Program-made: the position numbers and the translations under genes | The notes under the pieces: model-generated | The model's input: only the letters and a program-made list of their open reading frames with translations | Told to the model about the DNA's origin: nothing | The model's database searches: none | NCBI GenBank assembly: GCA_964499865.1 | Contig: CAZCPY010000136.1 | Coordinates: 1 to 8,018, forward strand | Source: JANOGU01 sp964499865 | GTDB lineage: Bacteria > Pseudomonadota > Alphaproteobacteria > Rhodobacterales > Rhodobacteraceae | Length of the DNA stretch: 8,018 nt | Reading direction: 5' to 3' | Shown: positions 1 to 5,637 of the stretch, in pieces | How the letters are laid out: each line of letters starts with the position of its first letter | Numbering within the stretch: the first letter of the stretch is position 1

Positions 1-3
1 CAC

Positions 4-24
4 CCCCACCCCCTTCGGGTGGGG
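4..24. terminator. GC-rich hairpin at window edge, possible terminator of an upstream gene
   Basis: An exact 8-bp stem, CCCCACCC (4-11) pairing with GGGTGGGG (17-24), closes a 5-base loop. It lies upstream of the first gene and could end transcription from a gene outside the window. No T-run follows it (the next bases are TCGAGC), so it is not a canonical intrinsic terminator. It may instead be an edge of another GC-rich intergenic repeat. Confidence 0.35.
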
Positions 25-65
25 TCGAGCAGGCCGCACCTGCGGCAGCGGCGGCCGAATTTCCG

Positions 66-93
66 TTGGCAGGGGGGTGCGGAAACCTCTAGC
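66..93 (+). promoter_or_regulatory. Weak candidate sigma-70 type promoter for the gene cluster
   Basis: TTGGCA at 66-71 matches five of six bases of the -35 consensus. TCTAGC at 88-93, 16 bases further on, is a poor -10 match. It is the only promoter-like pair I see before the first gene, whose start is at 132. Alphaproteobacterial promoters are often degenerate, so this is a suggestion only. Confidence 0.22.
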
Positions 94-131
94 TTCCCCC
101 ATGTGCATTCGAGAACCGACGGAGGACCCCG

Positions 132-1211
132 ATGGCCGATTTGGAAGCGCAGATTCGTGACAGCCAGGCCCGTGTGGCGGAAGCCCAGGCCAAGATCAGC
201 GCCATCACCACGGTGATCGACAACGGCCGCGACCGGATCGCCAAGGGCGAGGCGGCCATCGACGTCGAGAATGCCACGCTGGACGAGGTGAACAAGCACA
301 CCGACCTGATGAACGCCAACATCGCCGAGTTGATCATGGGGCTCGACACGGTGACCGCGGGCTTTTCCAAGGACTTCGACGAAATGCGGACCAAGACGGG
401 CTGGGAAAGCCTCGTCGGCATCTTCAGCGACGCCAAGGCCGAATCGATGCGCCAGGAACGCCTGCGCGCGGCCACCATCGACGACAAGCTGCAGGACCTG
501 ATTTCCAAGTCGGACGTCATCGTGCGGCTTCTGCAGGGCCAGCTTGACCTGCTGAACGGGCAGAAGGCGACGGTGGAGAAGAACCTGTCCGCCACGCTGG
601 TCGACCGCGAGACGACGGTCGGCGCGCTGGAGGCCGCGCGGGCGGAAATCGCCGCGATGGACCCCGTGATCATCGAGCTGGAGAACAAGATCAGCGTCGA
701 ACAGGACGCCGCCGCGCGCACCAAGCTGGAAACCCGGCTTGCCGAACTCAATGCCAAGTACAACGCGCTGGTGCAGCAGGAGCAGGTCTATCTGGCCAAG
801 TCCCAGACGCTGGAACGCTACATCGAGAAGGGCAAGACCTGGGTCGACAGCCTGCAGAACCAGGCCGCCACGCAGATGGTGCTGATCAACAAGCTGCAGA
901 CGGACACCAGGCAGCGCGTCGTCCTCTATGACGCCCTTTCCGCCTCGCTCAAGACCGCGCAGCAGCAGGACGTGGCGCATCGCATCAACGAGATCGGCGT
1001 CAAGACCGACCAGGAGGCGCAGGCCGCCATGGCCGCCATCGGCGCCGCGACCAACGACCGGATGGCCGACATGCTGGAAAAGCACGAGGACCACATGGTC
1101 TTTGCCCGCGAGATCCTCGAGGCCAAGGCCAAGGCCGACGAACGCTTCGCCCGCCGTTTCGCCGCGATCGTCGAGAAGCACGACAGGAATGCCTACGGCG
1201 AGGGCGGCTGA
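132..1211 (+). CDS. Long coiled-coil protein, possibly TelA-like
   Basis: This encodes a 359-residue soluble protein with no signal peptide or membrane segment. It is almost wholly alpha-helical and rich in Ala, Glu, Lys, Gln and Asp. Heptad-like coiled-coil stretches run over about residues 1-75, 145-230 and 300-350. The start is well supported: GGAGG at 121-125 lies six bases before the ATG. The central layout loosely resembles TelA/toxic-anion-resistance proteins: an R-x-K-x-G-W-E-x-L-x-G block (residues 86-95), a helix with a D-x-L-x-D-L pattern (117-125), and a later T-Q-M-V...L...R-Q-R segment (246-263) followed by long helices. This is visual similarity, not a confirmed domain assignment. 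It heads the cluster and is separated from the next gene by 189 bp of hairpin repeats. It could be a structural partner or substrate of the AAA+ ATPase two genes downstream. A generic coiled-coil protein with no TelA relationship is the main alternative. Confidence 0.85.
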   Translation: MADLEAQIRDSQARVAEAQAKISAITTVIDNGRDRIAKGEAAIDVENATLDEVNKHTDLMNANIAELIMGLDTVTAGFSKDFDEMRTKTGWESLVGIFSDAKAESMRQERLRAATIDDKLQDLISKSDVIVRLLQGQLDLLNGQKATVEKNLSATLVDRETTVGALEAARAEIAAMDPVIIELENKISVEQDAAARTKLETRLAELNAKYNALVQQEQVYLAKSQTLERYIEKGKTWVDSLQNQAATQMVLINKLQTDTRQRVVLYDALSASLKTAQQQDVAHRINEIGVKTDQEAQAAMAAIGAATNDRMADMLEKHEDHMVFAREILEAKAKADERFARRFAAIVEKHDRNAYGEGG

Positions 1212-1263
1212 GGACGCGTGCATGATTGCCCCGGTGTTGCCGTGGGCCGAGGAAAGGCTTTCC

Positions 1264-1308
1264 GCGCCTCCCTCCCCCCTCGTGGGGGAGGGATGGGGTG
1301 GGGGGGCT
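1264..1308 (+). repeat. Palindromic G-rich intergenic repeat, copy A
   Basis: This 45-bp element has a 9-bp stem, CCCTCCCCC (1270-1278) with GGGGGAGGG (1284-1292), around the loop CTCGT, followed by an asymmetric tail ATGGGGTGGGGGGGCT. It is an exact inverted match to 5174-5218 (copy D) over all 45 bases. It is also nearly identical, in the same orientation, to 4755-4796 (copy C), which differs only by one base in each of three homopolymer runs. The G-runs (five, three, four and seven) are separated by one- or two-base loops, a canonical G-quadruplex pattern. It lies between two genes of the cluster and could attenuate transcription or stabilise mRNA ends. Confidence 0.9.
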
Positions 1309-1337
1309 CCCGGCCGGTCGCGCCGCCCCCCCCCTGC

Positions 1338-1357
1338 CCTCCCCCAGGAGGGGGAGG
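1338..1357 (+). repeat. Second hairpin type beside copy A
   Basis: CCTCCCCC (1338-1345) pairs exactly with GGGGGAGG (1350-1357) around the loop AGGA. It lies 29 bp after copy A, and the same stem with a different loop occurs at 4686-4706, 48 bp before copy C. The two hairpin types therefore occur as pairs at both sites, in opposite order, much as REP sequences combine into BIMEs. Confidence 0.75.
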
Positions 1358-1400
1358 ACAGGCGTCCGGCGCCCGGCGACGGGCCGCGGGGACCCGGCAC

Positions 1401-2525
1401 ATGACTGATGCGGGCGTCAAGCAGGCCCTGACCCAGGACCACGCCGAACTGCACGACACCCGCGTGGCGCGCGCCTATTTCGTGCGGTTCGAGCGGATCA
1501 CGAAGCACCTCGCCCGGGTGATCGTGGAGTTCGAGCGCACCGGCGACCTGACGCGGCTGGAGGCGCGGCTGGTGGCGGGGCATCTGGGCAACCTCGCCGC
1601 CACCTTCCGGGCGCTGGCGATGAAATACCTGATGCTGGGGCGGGTCGAGGGGCCGCTGCCCGGACGCCTGACCTTCGACCGGCACGAATCGGGCTTTCCG
1701 GTCGCGCAGGAGCTGATGGTGATGGCCAACGACGCCCAGCAGGCGGCGGCCAACCTGCGGGCCATGCCCTCGGTGGCCGACCTCAAGGACCGCATGGTGC
1801 GCCAGATCGTGGGCGACCTGGCGATCCCCACCAAGCTGCAGTTCACCCTGTCGCAGCGGCTCTACTACGAGGCGTTGCAGGCGGGCGGGCTGTTCTGGGC
1901 GCGGAACGACCCCGCCGTGCAGTGGCTGGCCGAGGGGCGGACGCGGCGGGAGTGGCTGGTGACCTGGGCCGTCTACGACAGCCAGCAGAACCTGCCGGTG
2001 GTCTATCTGATGAACCTGGAGGACAGCGGCCGCGAGCCGCTCGGCACTGACGCCGACCGCTGGCCGGCGGTGCAGCAGCACCTGATGGCGCAGTCGGTGG
2101 GGGGGCTTAAGCTTCTGACCATCGCCACCGGCCTTGACGCCGATTTCGCCGACCTGCACCCCCGCCGCCTGCGCCGCCTGACGCTGGGGCCGATGTATTC
2201 GCACGACTTCACGATGCAGTCCGGCCCGATCAGCCAGGTGCTGGCCGAAGCGATGGCGGGAGAGGACGACTGGGCGCTGGTCTGGACGGCCGAGGACCTG
2301 GCCGCGCAGCGCGAGGAGGAGGTCAAGACCGGCTGGTTTTCCTCCGCGCAGCGGCAGGTCTATGCGCTGGCGCCCGGCGACGACAGCGGCGCGACCTCGC
2401 AGGAACGCATGCTGATCCTGCCCGAACGCCCGTTCCAGGTGCTGGCCGAACGCGACCCGCCGGGGTTGCGCCCCTACCGCAAGTTCGTCGTGGCCGCGAA
2501 CGGCCACCTGATGCCGCAGAGGTAA
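1401..2525 (+). CDS. Unrecognised 374-residue protein of the AAA+ cluster
   Basis: I do not recognise a named family. The open frame extends upstream to 1218, but that extension would translate the hairpin repeats into a Gly/Pro/Arg-rich peptide, so the ATG at 1401 is preferred. No strong Shine-Dalgarno is visible there, only GGGGAC. The protein is soluble with no signal peptide or membrane helix. Residues 1-165 look mainly helical. A more mixed region follows, rich in aromatic residues (YYEALQAGGLFWARNDP, about 155-171; REWLVTWAVYDSQQNLPVVYL, about 183-203, a likely strand pair). The C-terminal part, about 260-374, looks alpha/beta. I see no nucleotide-binding or catalytic motif. Only five bases separate its stop from the AAA+ start, and the AGAGG that probably serves the ATPase gene is within its last codons. 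It is therefore probably co-translated with the ATPase and may be an adaptor or partner. Confidence 0.88.
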   Translation: MTDAGVKQALTQDHAELHDTRVARAYFVRFERITKHLARVIVEFERTGDLTRLEARLVAGHLGNLAATFRALAMKYLMLGRVEGPLPGRLTFDRHESGFPVAQELMVMANDAQQAAANLRAMPSVADLKDRMVRQIVGDLAIPTKLQFTLSQRLYYEALQAGGLFWARNDPAVQWLAEGRTRREWLVTWAVYDSQQNLPVVYLMNLEDSGREPLGTDADRWPAVQQHLMAQSVGGLKLLTIATGLDADFADLHPRRLRRLTLGPMYSHDFTMQSGPISQVLAEAMAGEDDWALVWTAEDLAAQREEEVKTGWFSSAQRQVYALAPGDDSGATSQERMLILPERPFQVLAERDPPGLRPYRKFVVAANGHLMPQR

Positions 2526-2530
2526 GCCCG

Positions 2531-4456
2531 ATGACCGCGCGCGACACGATGGAACTGAAGGAAGACAGCATCCGCGCGCATTACGAGGCCGCCCTGGGCC
2601 TGCTGACGGGCTTCGACCACGCGCCCCGCCTGGCCCGGGCGCCGGAGGTGGCGGCGCCGGAGCGGTCGCCCGGGATCGGCGCACGCCCGCGGTTCCGGTC
2701 CACCGTGCCGGGGATGGCGGCGCGGTCCACCGCGCGGCCGGGGGGCGTGCGGATCGTGGAGCGGGTGGAGGGGGCGGGGGATGGGCTGATCTCGCCGCTG
2801 CAGGCGGCGGCGCTGACCGCGCTGCGGCGCGCCTTGGCGATCGCGCTGGCGATGGGCGAGACGTTCACGCAGGGTACCCCCCTTGCCGAACTCAAGAAGG
2901 CCAATCTGGAGGGCCGCCTGCCTGATCCCCGCAAGGCGGAGTTTTCCGAACTCCTCGCCGCCGAGGCGCTGATCGTGCTGCACGCCTTTGGCAATGCCGC
3001 GGCCTTCCTGATCGCCCCGCACCAGACGGAAACCACCGTCGAAATCGGCGCGGTGGAGGAGGTGCTGACCGACAACGCGCCTTTGGCTTTGCAGGGCGCG
3101 CTGTGGGAACTCGACCAGGACATCGCCGCTTTGGGCAACGACGAGCCGCGCATGGTGGCGACCATCGCCGCCTTTGCCGAGGCGCTGATGGCGCGGGTGG
3201 CGACACGGGCAGAGACGGCGCCGAAGACCGGGCCCTATGTCAGCGGCTCATGGCGGGTGGAGGCGGATGACCTGACGCTCGCGGGCTTCAAGCCCGCGCG
3301 GAAGGCCAAGGGCACCGCGCTGACGATGACCTTCAGGAAACCCTCCGAGGTCGTCGGCAACCACATCGCCAAGTACCAGTCCCTGCGGCTGGCCAAGATG
3401 CTGATGGCCTACGACTTCGAGCGCCGGATGAACCCCTTCGCCGAGGTCGGCGGCTTCATCTTCACCTTCATGGGCGACGGCAAGCCGGGCACCGGCAAGA
3501 CCACGCTGATCCAGATGATGGCGGGGCTCTTGAACGACTACTGCAAGGTGGCGGGCTATCCGTTCCGCTACCAGAACTTCGCCATCGACCAGATCGACAG
3601 CTACCAGGGCAAGTCGGGGCAGAACGCCAAGGCCTTCATCGACCAGATCCTCGACCCCGCCGTCATCGCCTTCGGCACCATCGACGACATCGACCAGGTG
3701 GCGGGCAAGCGGGGGGACCGGCAGTCGAGCGCGGGCCAGCAGGAGGTGACGGCGGTCTTCATGGGCGCCTTCGCCGGGGCGAATACGGTGGTGCGGGGGA
3801 ACTGCACCTTCGGGATGTTCTCGAACTACCCCGAAAACGTGGACGACGCCCTGCGCCAGCGGGCAGGGGCGCGGTTCCTGGTGGACGGCCCGCAGACGCG
3901 CGAGGATTACATCGACATCCTGTCGCTGCTTCTGGGCAAGAACCACGCGATCCCGGTGGGCGACCACCAGCTTTTCGCCGCGCAGGAGATCAGGCGCGCG
4001 GTCGCGGCGAGTTTCGAGGCGCATTCCCGCCCGCAGGAGGACGGTCTGGTCAGGGTCTGGGACAAGGTGGCCGCCGAGATCGGGCCGCTGGACACGATCG
4101 CCAGGATCGGCACCTACCTCAAGGCGATCCAGGAGGCCGACGAGCGGTTCACCGGGCGCGCGATCAAGAACATCACCGACGCGGTGAAGGTCCGCGCGAT
4201 GGATTTCGAGCTGCCCGACGAATGGATGGAAAACCCCGACCTGTTCCTGCGCAAACCCTATGACGACAAGGCTGCGATGATCCGGGGCTTGTCCAAGCCG
4301 ATCACGGTCGAGATGGTGATCCAGGAGATCAACCGCTACGCCGACAGCGAGTTCCGCTATGCCGACAAGTCGGACGAGGTCGCCATCGAGGGCATGGTGC
4401 GCGACATGAAGCGGGCCGAGGAGGCGAAGAAGCGGTATCTGGGGGGGCGGGGGTGA
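2531..4456 (+). CDS. AAA+ family ATPase with N-terminal extension
   Basis: This is a 641-residue protein. AGAGG at 2518-2522 precedes the ATG by eight bases. Residues 1-270 are a long N-terminal region, including a disordered Pro/Arg/Ala-rich linker (about 30-75), and are probably for substrate or partner binding. The AAA+ core starts near residue 300. Walker A is GKPGTGKT (317-324, catalytic Lys323). An aromatic-x-Gly pore-loop motif, Y358-Q-G360, lies where classical AAA proteins carry YVG. The Walker B-like segment is VIAFGTIDDID, with Asp385 and Asp386. KRGDR follows. Sensor 1 is in SNYPEN (Asn432), and the DALRQRAGARF block (439-449) offers Arg444 and Arg448 as finger candidates. FTGR (540-543) may be sensor 2. 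The protein is presumably a cytosolic hexameric remodelling or unfolding motor. The catalytic Glu position of Walker B appears to be Asp. Its stop shares a base with the next ATG. The substrate is unknown; the coiled-coil and DUF6638 neighbours are the obvious candidates. Confidence 0.95.
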   Translation: MTARDTMELKEDSIRAHYEAALGLLTGFDHAPRLARAPEVAAPERSPGIGARPRFRSTVPGMAARSTARPGGVRIVERVEGAGDGLISPLQAAALTALRRALAIALAMGETFTQGTPLAELKKANLEGRLPDPRKAEFSELLAAEALIVLHAFGNAAAFLIAPHQTETTVEIGAVEEVLTDNAPLALQGALWELDQDIAALGNDEPRMVATIAAFAEALMARVATRAETAPKTGPYVSGSWRVEADDLTLAGFKPARKAKGTALTMTFRKPSEVVGNHIAKYQSLRLAKMLMAYDFERRMNPFAEVGGFIFTFMGDGKPGTGKTTLIQMMAGLLNDYCKVAGYPFRYQNFAIDQIDSYQGKSGQNAKAFIDQILDPAVIAFGTIDDIDQVAGKRGDRQSSAGQQEVTAVFMGAFAGANTVVRGNCTFGMFSNYPENVDDALRQRAGARFLVDGPQTREDYIDILSLLLGKNHAIPVGDHQLFAAQEIRRAVAASFEAHSRPQEDGLVRVWDKVAAEIGPLDTIARIGTYLKAIQEADERFTGRAIKNITDAVKVRAMDFELPDEWMENPDLFLRKPYDDKAAMIRGLSKPITVEMVIQEINRYADSEFRYADKSDEVAIEGMVRDMKRAEEAKKRYLGGRG

Positions 4457-4671
4457 TGACACATGAACAAGGCTGGGACGCTAAGGCTATCGCGAGGATT
4501 GCCAAGGAAAAGTATGGCGGAACACGGCAGATGTTTGAGGCGCATGGCTGGACCGAGCGTGGGTCAGGCATGATGATCGCGCAACAACGGCTCGTGAAGG
4601 AACGCTACGGTTCGATCTCCGCTTTCGTGCAGCATCACGACGGTGTTGGATGGCTAGGGCCGATTGTCTAG
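4456..4671 (+). CDS. Small hypothetical protein with internal duplication
   Basis: This 71-residue ORF is not recognised. Its ATG shares base 4456 with the TGA of the ATPase gene (TGATG), a typical coupling arrangement; a GTG at 4453 is an alternative start. The protein contains two related halves: R-I-A-K-E-K-Y-G-G (14-22), followed by an aromatic/GW segment, and R-L-V-K-E-R-Y-G-S (45-53), again followed by a GW. The spacing is 31 residues, suggesting a tandem helical repeat. Base composition is clearly lower in GC than its neighbours (about 58% over 4501-4620 by hand count) and its codon use is less biased, which suggests later acquisition or a degraded remnant of a larger gene. It adjoins the repeat and DUF559 patch. 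Whether it is expressed is uncertain. Confidence 0.55.
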   Translation: MTHEQGWDAKAIARIAKEKYGGTRQMFEAHGWTERGSGMMIAQQRLVKERYGSISAFVQHHDGVGWLGPIV

Positions 4672-4685
4672 TCGCCTACCACCCC

Positions 4686-4706
4686 CCTCCCCCACAGAGG
4701 GGGAGG
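4686..4706 (+). repeat. Hairpin repeat, second type
   Basis: CCTCCCCC (4686-4693) pairs exactly with GGGGGAGG (4699-4706) around the loop ACAGA. The stem is identical to that at 1338-1357. It lies 14 bases after the stop of the small ORF, so it could also act as a GC-rich 3' hairpin, though no T-run follows directly (CGAGGCGTTTG). Confidence 0.75.
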
Positions 4707-4754
4707 CGAGGCGTTTGTCCTGACCCGTCAGTTAGGCGCGACGCCGGGCCTCGG

Positions 4755-4796
4755 GCGCCTCCCTCCCCCTCGTGGGGAGGGATGGGGTGGGGGGCT
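4755..4796 (+). repeat. Palindromic G-rich intergenic repeat, copy C
   Basis: This 42-bp copy has the same orientation as copy A and differs only by one base fewer in each of three homopolymer runs (C6 to C5, G5 to G4, G7 to G6). It keeps the hairpin and the G-quadruplex-like tail (runs of four, three, four and six Gs). It ends 20 bases before the DUF559 start codon, so it lies in that gene's leader and could affect its translation. Confidence 0.88.
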
Positions 4797-4816
4797 CCAC
4801 GGTCGGAGGCAGGGCG

Positions 4817-5266
4817 ATGACCAGGATCGCCCCGGAGACAAGGACCTTCGCCCGGACGTTGCGCAGGGAGATGACGCCCGCCGAGTGTAGGCTCTGGGGG
4901 CAACTGCGCGAATTGAACCGGATGCTGGGAACACATTTCCGGCGGCAGGCGCCGGTCGGGCCCTACATCGCCGATTTCGCCGATCTGGGGCGGCGGCTTG
5001 TGATCGAGGTCGACGGCGCAGGGCATGGCGGAGAACGGGATGCGGTGCGCGATGCGTGGTTCTCGGCACAGGGATTTGCGGTCCTCAGGTTCTGGAATCC
5101 GGACGTGGGGGAGAACCTTGAGGGCGTGATGCAGGGGATTCTGGATGCACTGGAAGGCACGCTGCCCGGCGGCAGCCCCCCCACCCCATCCCTCCCCCAC
5201 GAGGGGGGAGGGAGGCGCCCCATTTCGGCGGCCACGAAACCGGATGGCGGGAAGGTAAGCAGATGA
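4817..5266 (+). CDS. DUF559 (Vsr-like) endonuclease-domain protein
   Basis: This 149-residue protein fits the DUF559 family, which belongs to the PD-(D/E)XK-like nucleases related to very-short-patch-repair (Vsr) endonucleases. Visible family features are LRREMTPAECRLWGQLR (15-31), FRRQAPVGPYIADF (41-54, putative metal-binding Asp53), LVIEVDGAGH (61-70, with Glu64, Asp66 and His70) and GFAVLRFWNPDV (86-97). The active-site set looks complete. GGAGG at 4805-4809 lies seven bases before the ATG. An in-frame ATG at 4772 would translate repeat copy C, so it is rejected. The usual domain ends near residue 116; residues 119-134 are encoded by copy D, giving a Gly/Pro-rich tail. The stop overlaps the next ATG. 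Members are often described only as endonuclease-domain proteins, and the cellular role is unknown. Placement between inverted repeats hints at a link with repeat spread or repair. Confidence 0.9.
   Translation: MTRIAPETRTFARTLRREMTPAECRLWGQLRELNRMLGTHFRRQAPVGPYIADFADLGRRLVIEVDGAGHGGERDAVRDAWFSAQGFAVLRFWNPDVGENLEGVMQGILDALEGTLPGGSPPTPSLPHEGGGRRPISAATKPDGGKVSR
5174..5218 (-). repeat. Palindromic G-rich repeat, copy D, inside the DUF559 gene
   Basis: This element is the exact reverse complement of copy A (1264-1308) over 45 bases and an inverted partner of copy C. Unlike the others, it lies within a coding region, supplying about 16 codons of the DUF559 C-terminal tail (SPPTPSLPHEGGG). The G-rich strand is the minus strand here, so the transcript carries the C-rich side plus the hairpin. 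Confidence 0.9.
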
Positions 5267-5337
5267 ACAGTCTCATCGCCCTGGTCCCGATGTTCGGCGG
5301 CCAAACCGAAGTCTTCTCCCCGGACCCCACCCCATGA
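5263..5337 (+). CDS. 24-residue coupled small ORF (possible leader peptide)
   Basis: ATG at 5263 overlaps the DUF559 stop by ATGA, and its own TGA (5335-5337) overlaps the ATG of the downstream membrane protein, again as ATGA. GGAAGG at 5250-5255 lies seven bases before the start. The downstream gene has no Shine-Dalgarno of its own (its upstream bases are mostly C), so translation through this ORF would explain how that gene is initiated. The peptide begins MNSLIALVPMFGGQTEVF and has no recognisable domain. It could be a real microprotein, a translational-coupling leader, or the remnant of a longer gene disrupted by the DUF559 unit. Confidence 0.45.
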   Translation: MNSLIALVPMFGGQTEVFSPDPTP

Positions 5338-5636
5338 CCCTGCTGCCCACCCTCCTCTCCCTCCTCGGCGCGCTGGTCGCCATCGTCCTCCTGATCGTCC
5401 CCTACGTCACCCGCCCCGCCGCGCTGGAGGTGAACGGCGAAAGCCAGGCGGTGATGGCGGGGGGGATGCTGTCGTTCCTGCTGGTGGCGGGCGTGCTCTA
5501 CCTGCTCAACCCCGACCACCTGGGCGCCATCCGCCCCCGCGCGGTGGAGGCCGCGGCGCTGGCGGGGTTTGCGTCGGTGGTCTGGCTGCCGGTATACCTG
5601 ACGGCGGTCAAGGCGCGCATGCGGAGGCGGCGCTAG
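5334..5636 (+). CDS. Small three-helix inner-membrane protein
   Basis: This 100-residue protein has three predicted membrane segments by hydrophobicity: about residues 3-25, 39-59 and 69-92. It ends in a basic tail, KARMRRRR, which by the positive-inside rule points to a cytoplasmic C-terminus and a periplasmic N-terminus. I do not recognise a family. Its ATG overlaps the preceding small ORF stop, no ribosome-binding site is visible, and its stop is one base before the start of the DUF6638-type gene. It is probably co-translated with its neighbours and may anchor or regulate the cytosolic components at the membrane. Confidence 0.82.
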   Translation: MTLLPTLLSLLGALVAIVLLIVPYVTRPAALEVNGESQAVMAGGMLSFLLVAGVLYLLNPDHLGAIRPRAVEAAALAGFASVVWLPVYLTAVKARMRRRR

Positions 5637-5637
5637 A

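Larger units (their letters stand above)
4679..5218. mobile_element. Candidate repeat-framed DUF559 unit
   Basis: A DUF559 endonuclease-like gene is framed on the left by hairpin repeats (4686-4706 and copy C, 4755-4796) and on the right by copy D (5174-5218) in inverted orientation. Copies C and D are inverted repeats that differ only in three homopolymer lengths. No transposase and no clear target-site duplication is seen, so mobility is an inference from layout. It sits inside an otherwise compact operon, between the ATPase and a small membrane-protein gene, as an insertion would. Confidence 0.35.

Noticed and set aside
89..763. 224-residue Ser-rich minus-strand frame
   Set aside because: It mirrors the coiled-coil gene. 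Its Ser/Ala/Arg bias is a reverse-frame artefact.
1218..1400. N-terminal extension of the second protein
   Set aside because: It would translate the palindromic repeats into a Gly/Pro-rich peptide. The ATG at 1401, after the repeats, is more plausible.
3248..4462. 404-residue open frame on the minus strand
   Set aside because: It is antisense to the AAA+ ATPase core, whose motifs prove the plus strand. The composition is low-complexity Val/Leu/Asp/Arg/His, typical of a shadow frame in GC-rich DNA.
4772..4816. Upstream ATG for the DUF559 gene
   Set aside because: It lies inside repeat copy C. GGAGG at 4805-4809 is correctly spaced for the ATG at 4817.
1264..5218. Possible CRISPR array
   Set aside because: The copies are few, in mixed orientation, kilobases apart and without regular spacers. 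No cas genes are present.
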